Assembly (NCBI RefSeq): GCF_029852145.1
Contig: NC_079973.1
Coordinates: 18,928,422 to 18,992,421, forward strand
Direction: 5' to 3'
Source: Microplitis mediator
Taxonomy: Eukaryota > Arthropoda > Insecta > Hymenoptera > Braconidae
Length of the DNA: 64,000 bases
The notes below the pieces were generated by a model. That model ran no database searches and was not told the origin of the DNA. It saw only the letters and a list, made by a program, of their open reading frames with translations. The translations under genes and the position numbers were made by a program. This document shows positions 25,325 through 37,263 of the stretch, in pieces; the first letter of the stretch is position 1, and each line of letters starts with the position of its first letter.

Positions 25325-26522
25325 CATCCTACTATATTATATACTAAATCATGCAATCTAACAGTAGTTTTGAAACCACATAAATTTGTCGAATTACCAA
25401 CAATAATAATAATTATTTCATTCCTGTTAAATCTTTGGTCTGAGAAAAAAATTCTTAAACTTACTATTTACACGCGATAAGTATACATATTATTGTAATA
25501 TACATGTGGAGATTGTTTATTATGTTCAATATTGTAATTTACAATAAAATAAATACAAGTTGTATTTAAATCAAAAGTTAAGATATTAAACACGCGCGAG
25601 TTCATTTTTTTTTAAAATAAACTTGTGCTTTGTTGTTTATTGGCGTCAGAAAGAGAATTTATTATTAGGTTAATGTGTGTGATAACCTGATAACACTGAA
25701 GATGAAATATTAAGTGATAATATTTTTTTTAATTGCTAGTTTGTTTGTTTAATCAGATGTATTATAATTTATGGCATTGAAATCTATAATTAAAATTTAT
25801 GATTTCACAATATTTGCAATGCAATAAATTAATTAAATATTTCTTGTTTAAAATTTATTTCTAGGACATTTTAAATATGATTAAAATTTTTTGTTAATAA
25901 ATTATTATCATATAGAAAATAATTTTGAAGACTAATGTTTTAAGTAAAAAATTATAGTATCGAAAACATCGAATAATTATATACATCTTTGTACGGACAG
26001 AATTATAAGAAAAAAAATAAATAATGAAATATAAATATCTTGACAAAAGATAATAACTATAGTTGACATAAATAAGTATATAATATATACATATTATTAT
26101 AAAAGCTAAGAAAAAATCTGGTGACTATATTCGATCGCGTGGAATAAAGTAATGCACCGTGGTTCAACTTATTCAGCAGAAAGAGAGAGAGAGAGAAAGA
26201 AAGAGACCCCGTTGGCTTGTCTCGTTCATGACCCTTCGTGTCTCATTCAAATCGTTATCTGTCGTTGTAATTACCTCGTGATTATTTCTCTTTTTGCTAC
26301 TCGCAATATCAACCAACGATAAGCTTAATAGTCATACGCCACGCATTAAAAACAAAATACAAAAAAAAGTATATATAGATATATACATTTGTGTGTATGT
26401 GTATGTGTGTGTATGTGTATATGAATAAATAAATAACAAAAATCACTTTAACGTGAATGATCATTCGATAAAATCCATCATCATTAACTGTTTTAAAAAA
26501 TTATCATTTTAATTTTTTTCTA
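25325..26522. other. Intergenic with microsatellites
   Basis: Holds a GA-rich microsatellite at about 26180-26207 and a GT-rich microsatellite at about 26389-26421. No gene supported. Confidence 0.5.
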
Positions 26523-27697
26523 CACGGAAAGAAAAAAATTGGAATTTTCCCAATTTTACTTGGGGAAAATTTCTTTGTTGGCATTGTAAATTTTACCATG
26601 TCAACATGTGAATTGTAACATTGTCACATGGTAAATTTTGCTTTGTTACATTGGAATTATTCCTATATTGACAAGGTAAATTTTCCTATGTCAACATTGG
26701 AAAAATAACTATGTAATATAGGCACAATTCCAATGTTAACATGGGAATTTTCACCATGTTTACATGGGAAAAATTCCCATGTCGACATTGAAAAAATTCC
26801 TATATTAACATTGTTGGAATTCCTTTAATGCCATGGAAAATTCTCCAATGTCAACATGGGAAAATTTCCCATGTAAACGTGGGGAAAATTCCCATGTTAA
26901 CAAAGTAGAAATTCCCATGTATATAAAAGTGAAATATTTGTAAACTGATGTTTTTTTTTACGTAATTTATTAAGTAAATCAAAATAATTCAATTGAATTG
27001 ATGATTATATACTGTCGGAAACACGATGTAGGTAATTGATTTTTATGTACTCGTTTATATTAATCGAATTTATAACAACATTTGTTCATTGGTAGGTGCT
27101 TCAAAAAAATTTTAATTAAATTACACAAAATTTTTTCGGAAACTTTGAAATTCTATTTTCGTAAATTTTAAAACCTTCACACATCCCTATTTTATCGCTT
27201 TAAAGCCTAAATGATACAAATGACCAAAATATTTCGTATTTTAGTACTTTTAGCTTCTTGTGGACTTTTCCCATGCAACATAGCAATTTTTCCCATGCCA
27301 ACATGGATATTTTTACTATGTCAACATGGGAATATTTACCATGTTAACAAAGGAATTTTTTCCTTGTCAACATGGGAAAAATTCCCATGTCAATATAGAA
27401 GAAATTACTCCGGTAACATGGGAAAAATTCCTATACTGACATAGTAAAAATACCCATATCAATAAAGGAATTTCAGCAATGTTAACAGAGGAATTTTTCC
27501 ATGTCTACATGGAAATTTTTCCAATGGCAACATGGAAGATATTCCTATAATACATGGGTAAAATTCCCATAAAATATGGTTATATTCCCATTTTTTCCTA
27601 GTAAAATTTCCCATGTTCATAAAGCAAAATTTGCCATGTCAACAAGGGAATTTCTCCTAAGTAAAATTGGAAAAATTCCCATGTTTTTCTCTCCGTG
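26523..27697. mobile_element. CATGGGAA-word TIR element, copy D1
   Basis: Left end CACGGAAAGAAAAAAA and right end TTTTTCTCTCCGTG, inverted and flanked by TA on both sides. Both arms (26540-26930 and 27255-27690) are dense arrays of GTCAACATGGGAAAATTCCC-like words in both orientations, dozens in total. The central segment (about 26935-27250) is ordinary AT-rich DNA. An ORF across the right arm only translates the words. This is the most extreme word-array element in the window. Confidence 0.8.
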
Positions 27698-30092
27698 TAT
27701 GCATATTTTATCATAACACAACAGTTTTTAATAACAAAAAAATAATCTTATAATTTGAAATAATAATTTAAAAAATGAAATAATTGATAATAACCTTATG
27801 TGTCATTCATAATTATTAAAATGTCATTTTCATTCCACGTCAACTCATTAAGTCCTTGTTTTTTGTCCGTAAAATATTACCTAATAAAAATATATAAATA
27901 TTCCATAACATTTCTTTACAAAAATAAATATAATATCCATCAGGAGGAAGTGACATGCAAATAAAAGCAATTACCGAACAAAAACAAAAAAAATTTTTTG
28001 TCGGATAATAACAATATTTGCATTAATAATAGAATATTTAAAACAACGTTTAATTTTATAGTCTTCAAATTAGATATTAATTATAACTTATTATAACTAT
28101 ACAGTAGATTAACTACTAATTACTCTACATAATGTACACTTTTAGATCCATTATATACATTGTATCTGAATTACATTGTATCATCAGTAGAACAAAATTC
28201 AAATTTTTTTATCCTCCAGTATAATTATTATTGGTATACAAATTGCCGCCGGAAAAAGAAGCCATGCACGGGATTTGTACAGATATCTCTCAGGCAGCAA
28301 ACACGCCCGTGTATTCTTTCTGCTTACTTGGCGTGAACTGGCACGAGACTAGTAATTATTGCATACTTGCGGCACGTCCAGTAATTATCATTACTCCGTT
28401 TACTCGTACGTTCATTCGTCCATGTCGTTTCTTTTAATCGTGCCCTTCTTGATGACCATACTAAAAATAATCAAAGAATAACTAAACTCACTGCAGTATC
28501 CAACATTCTGACGTTAGTACAGCTAACATGTCTGACGGCTTTTCTTATCTTTTATTTAATCGACAATTTTACTTGTCTACCAAATACTTGGAATAAAAAT
28601 AAAAAATAAATAAATTTAGTATCAGCATCACAATAGAAAGCGTCTTTTAGTTTTTGGTTTTAGTCCGCATGATGTTCTGGACTCTCTGATGATGGTTTCT
28701 AGTATATTGTGTATAGAGTGCCGACTTATTCACAGAGAATCCTTGTAGTTGTCCATGTATATGTATATATATATGAATATTGTATATACCTCGAGTAAAG
28801 TCAGAAACTGTGTTGGCTGGCATACAGAGTCGAAGAGTAGAGGCTTCGCAGGTAATTGCTAGGCCGACGGGTCGATAATGAGCCTTGGCTTCGGGGAACC
28901 GATTACACCCGGCCCAAGCAAAAGCCAAAAGCTAAGCCTGGACGATATGAACCATCCAGGACCATCGCACACACACACACACACACATACACACCTACAT
29001 ACACACACTAAAAGACTTTTATACATATACTGTACCCAGAGTATGTATGTTGAAAAAAGACAGCATTTTAAGTTTACAGGATAGAGATAGGGAGAAGATG
29101 CGGGTAGAAGACGAGAAGAAACGTCGACAAAAAAATTTTAAAGTCGCTCTTTTGGTCTATGAGGTTACACGGGCTAATGGACGAAATCCTCGGTTCCCAC
29201 CGAATCCACCGAAATTGGATAATATTTTTTTATTCAGTTTTTTTCATTGGTGACCCATACCCTTATTTTTTATTCCACTGTATATGATGAATATATGTAT
29301 ATTTATATACTTTATATATGTGTTTATAAATGGTTGTGTTGGTAAACTCATGAGCAGGAGGTGATGTACAATAAACAATCACAATATATTCACAACAAGC
29401 TCTTCGGATTACTCAATCAACGCTTGTCTACGTTTAAAGACTCGAAAGTCAATTATGGGGGGAGGCTGTTAAAGGTCAATGGGGTTAATTCTTGCAAGAT
29501 ATTACACTATATATATACTGTCTTCTGAATAAAAAATAACTATAGTAATCGGTCATGATTTCTCAATAATTCTCTATGATCTCTGACTTTTGGTGCTCAG
29601 GAGCTTTCGGAGTTGGCGCATGATCAACACCAGGGTACGAGCTAGCATAACCTCTGTGTGTAACTATTTTCTTAGTGTCATGCATCGTAAACTTTAAGTG
29701 CCTAGATCTTAGATGAAAAATCGATCCACTCTCTTAAAATAAACCAGTGAATATTCACTGAGAAATGGTCCCAAGTATGCAACTGATTCATTTTAAGAGA
29801 AGAAATTATTCCTTCACTTAAAGATCCAGAAAAATTTACTTAAGACTCATTTTGTTGAATGGAAATTATAAATACTATAGTTTGTCATAATTGTTAGTAT
29901 TTAAAATCTTTAAACGTTTCGTTTAAGTCATAAAGTTTCAAGGATGTAAATTCACAATTTTTTCGAATAATACTACAATACATTACTTAGTAAATTGAAT
30001 GTCATTGACGTGTATTTATAAAATTTTGTGTATACAAAATTGAATATTTCACTTCAGTAGTCAGATATGACTAGTGAGTATGACATTTTATG
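27698..30092. other. Intergenic, no gene recognised
   Basis: Contains an AC microsatellite at about 28968-29010 and GC-richer patches around 28235-28400 and 28790-28950. Several short ORFs overlap these patches without recognisable domains or clear splice sites. Confidence 0.4.
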
Positions 30093-30597
30093 CACGCGCG
30101 GGAAAAAAATTTTAGATCTGCCTAGATCAAATTTGATCAGGTCTGATCAAATTTCATGTATGAATAGGCATGAGCAGATCTGACTTGATCTGTTCTGATC
30201 AAAGTAGATCTAGGCTGACATAACTTTCTGCTTAAAAATCAGTCTGTCTGGATCTGAACAGATCTAATTTGATCTGGGCAGATATAGACAAAATGCAGAT
30301 CTTAACTTTTTTTCCGGGGCGGAAAAATTATTCTTGTTTGAAATAGCATGGTGATATAGTAATGCTGAACCATAGCTATGTCGGAGATTGAAATAAACAC
30401 ATGCAAAAATTACTATGGCCATAGTAAAATCGACAGTGATTATATCACAAGTTGCTGTACCCATTCAAAATTTTACTATAGTCATAGTAACTTCTGCATG
30501 TGTTTATTTCAATTACCGACAGGTGGCCAACATGGTCTGGAATTACTATGACACCATAGTATTTCAAACAAGAATAATTTTTCCGTGCACACACACA
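30093..30597. mobile_element. Composite foldback element (GATCTG array plus hairpin)
   Basis: The left end CACGCGCGGGAAAAAAA and right end TTTTTCCGTG are loosely inverted. The left part (30115-30300) is an array of AGATCTGATCAGATC-like words. The right part (30320-30597) is a long inverted repeat: GGAAAAATTATTCTTG and the blocks that follow it, including AATAAACACATGC and TTACTATGGCCATAG, reappear in reverse order ending CAAGAATAATTTTTCC. One arm-plus-centre copy recurs at about 39740-39925. Confidence 0.65.
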
Positions 30598-32621
30598 CGT
30601 GTCATGACTATAGTCATCTAAGGATCCTATTATTTAGATACATTAGAATTACGAACCAGATATTTAAATTTATAATAAAAAATTGCGTACAAAATGAAAG
30701 AACACTAGCAATTTAAAAAGAGATAATAAAAAAAATTATAAAACAAAAACATAATTGCATGCAATAAATTATTATTGCCACAAAGTCAATTTGTCGCTTC
30801 ATTAAGTAAGTGTACAAGAACAGATAACTTTCTTTAAGAAAAAAGTTGTATTAATAATAAAGGAAAAAAGTCATCTTTTCATGATAACGGAAAAGAAAAG
30901 AGCAGAAAATGTTAACGGTTAAAACTAGATCGACGTATATAAAAAAAAATAAGACATAAACATCCTCGATCTAAAAGTTTATCATCGGGTTTTTCAACAT
31001 ATTCTCACTCTTCCATGTATACAATTGACACTAATTACTAAATTATCGGCACTGAAACGACAAACTAAAAAAAGATTTATTTTGTACATAGTATGGATAT
31101 AAATAGCGGAGAAGTACAATAAAAAAATTACAAACATCCTGCATGAGATCCGAGCGGACGTCTATGTATCATCTGCAACACGTTTATACATACATGTGTG
31201 TATATATGTACATTCATGTTAGTTCTTAAAGTTGAATGCTACTGGGATGAGAGATGGGTGATCTAATTTCCCAAGCAGTCGTGCAGAAAATGATCGTCGG
31301 GTTTCATTACGAAACGGCTTCCAGTCTTCGCCTAAGGCATCAACAACTCCTAAGGTTCTCTGCTTCTTTTAATTCTTTTTTTTATTATTTTTCCCTTCTT
31401 ATAATCTCATATATATACTCTTACATATACATATATCTTCGTTTTTTGTGACTCTATCATATTGGTTCATCTAACGAGTTAGCAATCAAACTGTCCAAAG
31501 GCTTAATTTCCAAATGTTTTTTCATTTTGTATATCCGCATAGTGACACATTAAAAAAAATCTCATCATTCGCGGCCTTTTAGCATGAATCATGAAACACT
31601 TTGTATACATTTTAAATATACAAGAGTTTTTGTAAAAATAATAAATTATTGGTTTGGCAACAAAGTAACGATTTCTTAAAATTAAAAAAAAAAAAAGCAC
31701 ATTTAAAGAAACTTGGTAATATAAAAAAATATGTGAGTATATATTTATCGAACCAGTTTATCATGTAAATAATATTTTTCAGAATGGGTGATGCAGCTAT
31801 TAGTCTCGCAAATATTTAGCTAAAGGGTCTTTATGTCTCAACACGAATATGATGGGTTTGCACCTGCATTACATTGTTGCCACTTGCACGAATCTGTTTT
31901 CAAGAGGCCGTAAAAAGTTAGTGTAGTTACTACAATATATATACAGATATGTGTGTGTGTTTCTGTATATATACTACACCGGAAAGTGGATAAACGTTGA
32001 ATATAAGTTTGTAGGCTGATTTTTGTTTTATATGCACTGAACATATTTACTTGTAATGAGATATTGGTCACGCAGACGCATCTCAGGACGAGCAAGCCGG
32101 CTAAAACTCTTAAATACACACACCAACAGCACACCATCGTGTTGCTGATAATGATTCCACTTTATCACACTGACAATTAACATAATGAGGCAGAAAATTT
32201 AAATATATTATACTGCATTCCATAGTGTTAGCTAATTGTGGACTTTAATATTGGAATTTAAATAGCCAGTAATTGGTGCAAATTATTTGTTAAACAAAAT
32301 TAATGTTTATGTAGGCATGATTAATTTTTTGAGTGGCAAATGTATATTTATAAATACGATAGTTGGGTTTTTTTTATTATTCAATTTCAAGTTTGAATTG
32401 TAATTTGAGTGTGTATATATATAAATAATGACTCAATGTAACAGGTTACGAGCGAAATCAAGTAGACTATTGATGATGTTTGATGGATCTTTGGCTATTG
32501 AGTTGGTATAATATATAAATATAAATGTATATGTATAGCCAGAATATGATGTCTCAATTCCAGCGGCGTTGCATAATTCTGCAACAGCTGGAACGTCCCT
32601 TCGGCCTATTGGTGGACTTAC
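30598..32621. other. Intergenic, nothing recognised
   Basis: AT-rich DNA with scattered short ORFs that have no domain or splice support. Confidence 0.45.
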
Positions 32622-32725
32622 CCGGCGAATTGGTTCCATCTGGTGCGTGCCCTGATTCCTTCACCGGCAGTTTCAGCCTTAGGGGGTTGACGTCTTCGAC
32701 GTTATCGTTGTCGTTGTGTATAGGA
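32622..32725 (-). CDS. Candidate coding exon of unknown gene
   Basis: Read on the minus strand the segment is open and gives a protein-like peptide: PIHNDNDNVEDVNPLRLKLP followed by VKESGHAPDGTNSPG. It ends at a consensus donor (CCGG|GTAAGTCC, intron starting at 32621 and running downward). Composition is clearly less AT-rich than the flanks. No strong acceptor or start codon was found upstream, so the 5' boundary is uncertain. The plus strand also carries an ORF here. No family recognised. Confidence 0.3.
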
Positions 32726-33849
32726 TAATATATACAGAAAATTATGACACAAGTATATGATAAGCAGATGTACTACTATATCTTTGTTTGTTCAAATTTT
32801 AAATTTGTTATACACATAAAAGACATAACATAAATTTGTACTGATATTAAATTTTGAAATGAATTAAAAAATATATCAATTGAATGTTTCAAATAATAAA
32901 GAAACTCAATAAAAAAATTTAGGATCTGATTGAAGATACAAAATTTTTTATTTTATTTTATCATTTTTTTAAATTCAGAGATGTCTTCTTTCCCTATTGA
33001 AACCGTAAAAAAACCTGTTCTTGTAATTCTACGCTTTTGATGCTCAGATCTAGAAGGATGGGGTAATTGTGTCAAATTTCTTTGATATCATTTTTAATAT
33101 TACATTTCTTTTATATTTCTTATAAAATTTTTTCAATTGTTAAGTTTGACAAATCTTTATAAAAACTTGAAAAATCTGACGGCTATCCGACGGCAAAAAT
33201 CGAAACTTTCATTTATTATTGAATATAATACCAAAAAAATTTTTACACTCGAATTAAATAAATAACAATACAAAGTAAATTATATAACACGCAATAAAAA
33301 TAGATGAAAACAAGAGAAATGGGGCATTAAAAGAAAATAAAAAAGTATTAAAATTTAGGTCTAAAAAGCCAATCAACTATATTGTTTTTTATTTTTAAAC
33401 TTTGAACTTTAGTCTCTCGTGGCGCCTCACTTTAGATATAAATTAATTAGATTTGTGTGGGGGTGTGTCAAGCCAAAACCTCGTGCCGGTTGTTCTTTCT
33501 AATACATTCGCATCTTTCTTTTAAAATATATATTATTTTGTTGTTTTATTTATTCGTTTTTTAAATCCCTACTCACTAACTAAACCCGACGAGCGAAACT
33601 ATGCTCTCAATCTTCGCCAATATACTCACATATCCAAAAGTATAAGGCTTATAAATTAATCAACGCCTCTAGAGACCCATCACTAGGCATTTAAAACAGT
33701 TAAACAAATTTGTAATTTATAAATAATTTTTTAAACTGTTTTATTTACAGTGAATAGACCAATTTGTCACACGACAAATGAGCCGCATAAGACCTCAAAA
33801 ATACACGTGGTTTTATAGTTCGATCTTCAATTTAAGATCAATTCCAAGA
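32726..33849. other. Intergenic, nothing recognised
   Basis: AT-rich DNA; no supported feature. Confidence 0.5.
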
Positions 33850-36250
33850 GGCAAATAAGAGTACGCGAAAGGGGCGCTGTACGCGAGCCAGGTAAACCCG
33901 TGAAGGATGTTTGATGTATAGGGGGCGTAGACAGCCGTTGTAACATAGTAACGTTTATTATATTGGCGGCGTGTGACTTTTAGCAGAGGCGCTACATATA
34001 TACGACTTTCAACCTCTGAACAAACTTTTTAAATCTCACCCATACATATAAATATATGTGTTCACAAGAGCCACGACCACTCTGAGGTAAAACTCAAACT
34101 AAACTCAGATACTCAGGAATAAACAGTTCAGAAGGGTTAAAACACCGCAATAGGTCGCTCTACACATAAGAATATTCCCCACAACCGAGGAGCTTGAGGT
34201 GTGTATCACCTTTTACCTCTTCTGTTTCTCTAAACCGACGACTCTACACTTCAACTGATCCACTACATATATATACAAGAGCTCTAAGAAGTTATCCACT
34301 GAGGAACCGCGTAAATTTACGATCACGTCGGCTCTCGTCGGCGAAGATTGTTAGGAGAAACGAAGGAATCATTCTCCGTAGTGTTATATACGTTTTCTAA
34401 TAAACAGACTATGAATTATTATCGACTGTTAAAATTATTATTGTTGTTATTTACGATTATTAACTTACAATGTATATAATGTTATGTATATTTATTCAAC
34501 ACATACATAAATAAATAAATAAATATATCTTAAGAAATTAAAAATAAATATATGATTATATATTTGATCAATTGACATTTATGTTAACTCACGTTTATGC
34601 TGATTAAGGGTGGGCTGACACCCCTGCGGCCACCGCCGCCCCCAATTTCCGCCTCCAGTTTGACGGGATACGTTTTTATTTTTTAAAAATTAACTTTTTA
34701 TATTAATAAAATATATATTTAACACAGTAAGCTAAATGACGTTAACAAAAATCAATTGATAAAATTAACAACAAAAAACTCTACTTAAGTGATGATTAAT
34801 TTTCACAAATCGATAATAAAATATCATATTAAAAAACATATACTTGTTTTTATTACTGTTTATAACCACAAATAAATTCTAACTAATTGACTTGTTATCA
34901 CACTTATTGTAAAACATACTTCATAAATAGTTATATATAAAATCGACACATTAATGAATCGTTAAATAATGGAGTAACACAATGTTACTGAATATGTAAT
35001 AATGATAATAATAATAGCAAACGCTGTATTATTACATTTATTATATAAGCAACTAAGTGTAGTAAGTGAATAAATATATATAAATATAAATAAACAAGTA
35101 TAAAACACTGATAGCCGACAACGAGCACGTGGAACTTTATATATAAAGAGAGACTTATCGACAACGAGCGCGATGAGAGCGCCCAGGAGAGAGGACGGTC
35201 TTCCTCTCTCCCACTCTTATGTGCAAACAGTCTTTAAAGTACCTCCAGCTGTTCCTCTCTCGACCACATTGCACACGAGCAATCGCCGATTATTTTTCTC
35301 CTTCCTTTTTATACTTTTTTATTGCACATTGCAATCTATCGCGCGCCACAACTAACAGTGGTATGAGAAAAACGTGCCCGGCATTTACCCGTGACCGACG
35401 CAGGTGCTATTCGATTTTCTTTTAGTTCGACGACGGATTACCGGTTAATACCTAAGCTATCCACAAACTCAAATCGCGATTAAATTTTTAAAATGGTCGG
35501 AAAATTATTTACTGATTAAGTAATTGATCTCCAAGGGAAGATTTTATTTACTACAAAAAAATTAGACTATTTGAAATTTTAAATTCGCGCATATCACGGC
35601 GATCTCACGCATGGGTTCGTAAACTCACGCTGGGAGTAACCGAGTGGCCAGCGCTCTCTTTGAATCTCTTGCACACTAACTTTGCGATCCGCGGGTTCCG
35701 CGCACTTGGTTGAACGCGACTCTGGAATTGCTGTGGCGCCACCTCCTCCTCTTCCTCTTACTTGGGATTCACCTCTTTTGCCTCGTCCTCACCCGTGTGT
35801 ACGTCCTCCCCGTAGTTTGCCCCTCTTTCTGCAGACAAACTCTGTCGTGACTCTGCATGCTGTTTTCTTTGTCTTACATTAGATACTCTCTTCTCAACTC
35901 TTTACATACGATACATACCTACCACTGTATACATAATATGTATACATATATACATTCTTCTTTATTCATTCGCACATACAGTAACACAAGGAGCATTTAC
36001 TCTATCTCTCTTAATCCAACTCCCACTTGCCTCTTCGTCTACTGGATTTTTCCTTGTAATTTACTCCGCGGTCTGATACTTTTTTGCTTTATTTTATTCA
36101 TTTTTACAGTATACCCACTCTGTTGCCTGGTCTCTACAAACGCGCCAGCCATGAATCTTTACCGGAGCTTCGGCCACGCGCAACGCCCATTTAATAGCAC
36201 CCTCGTGGCTTTTTCCATTCACCCTGGTGCCATCTGTTGAATTACTTGTC
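33850..36250. other. GC-richer islands in the gene's distal 3' flank
   Basis: Patches at about 33850-33990, 35150-35440, 35630-35870 and 36140-36235 are far less AT-rich than the rest, with AT-rich spacers between. Motifs include GAGGCGCTACA, GCGCGATGAGAGCGCCC and CCCTGGTGCCATCTGTTGA, the last resembling an insect CTCF core on the minus strand. Overlapping ORFs on the plus strand are S/L/P-rich without domains. These may be enhancers of the zinc-finger gene or non-coding exons. Confidence 0.3.
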
Positions 36251-37263
36251 GACTACTTTATACACTTGATCCAGGATCGTACAGATTTTACTCAGGAACC
36301 CTTAAAATTTATCAGATAAATCTCTGTTGGGCTTTTTTTTACCTTTTGCTCTAATCCTTGACTTGAAGACCATGACAAATCATTTTAGTCAGCGAGAAAA
36401 TACTTTTACCAATTTTACAAACTCACTAGACAAAAGACGGAGTGAATTTTTTTCTTTTCATTATTAGAAGGTAAATGTTCAAAAATTAATAAAAGAGAAA
36501 AAAAAAATTTTGTTGAAAAAAAAAGTATCAGGGTAATTTTTTATATTTTTTGTAAAAAGGTTTTTAAAGAAGAATGATTAAAAATTTTGATGTAATAGAT
36601 TAAGATTGCTATTATTATATACTCCGGTAGCGAGAGATGAAAGAAAAATGATGTTCCTGATTTGTTGGAATCGTGGCACCTGCAGGTAAAAAATACCATG
36701 TATCCCATGAACTGCTTTTTGAACTATCCCTTGAGTTATTTTATTGTAACCCTGCGGATATATATATATGGAGGTATGAGTAAGTATATGTAGAGGATGT
36801 ATCGGGTGACAGGAATATTTCAAAATGAATCTGAGGTATTATATATATACAAGGGGATGCTTCATTATATTACAAATGAGATGAAAAATTCCTAAAGGTA
36901 TATTTTCACTCAATTTAGCAATAAAAAAAAAAAAAAAAAAAAACCTTAATGAAAACTAGTTCAAAAATAAAAAAACTTAAAAAGTAGAATAAAAAAAAAT
37001 TTCAAATAGGCAAATAAATTATTTTTTAAATTTTTATTTATCTCAAAAAAATATCAATCAATTAACAATTCAAAATGGTATTGTTAAAAATAATTAATTA
37101 TTTAATATTATATTTACAATTTCTTTATACATTATTTTACTCATTAAAAATTGATATAAAATTTTTTTAAATACAAAATTATTTACATTCAAGGCAACGT
37201 ATTACAGTACCTTAGTTCAGTCAATTATGAGGCACAATACCTCTCTATACTAAATCATAACTA
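36251..37263. other. AT-rich 3' flank of the zinc-finger gene
   Basis: Contains an A-rich homopolymer at about 36925-36943. The part nearest the stop codon (to about 37030) is the presumed 3' UTR of the minus-strand gene. No other feature. Confidence 0.4.
37033..37038 (-). terminator. Candidate polyadenylation signal
   Basis: AATAAA on the minus strand about 225 bp downstream of the zinc-finger gene's stop codon. In AT-rich DNA such hexamers are common, so support is weak. Confidence 0.25.

Noticed and set aside
26540..27690. Possible CRISPR-like array of short palindromic repeats
   Set aside because: Units are degenerate, occur in both orientations, lack unique spacers of constant size, and sit inside a TIR element in a eukaryotic genome.
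30415..30621. ORF sharing a peptide with an ORF at 39739-39924
   Set aside because: Similarity comes from the duplicated foldback element at both loci, not from a gene family; the frames run through hairpin arms.
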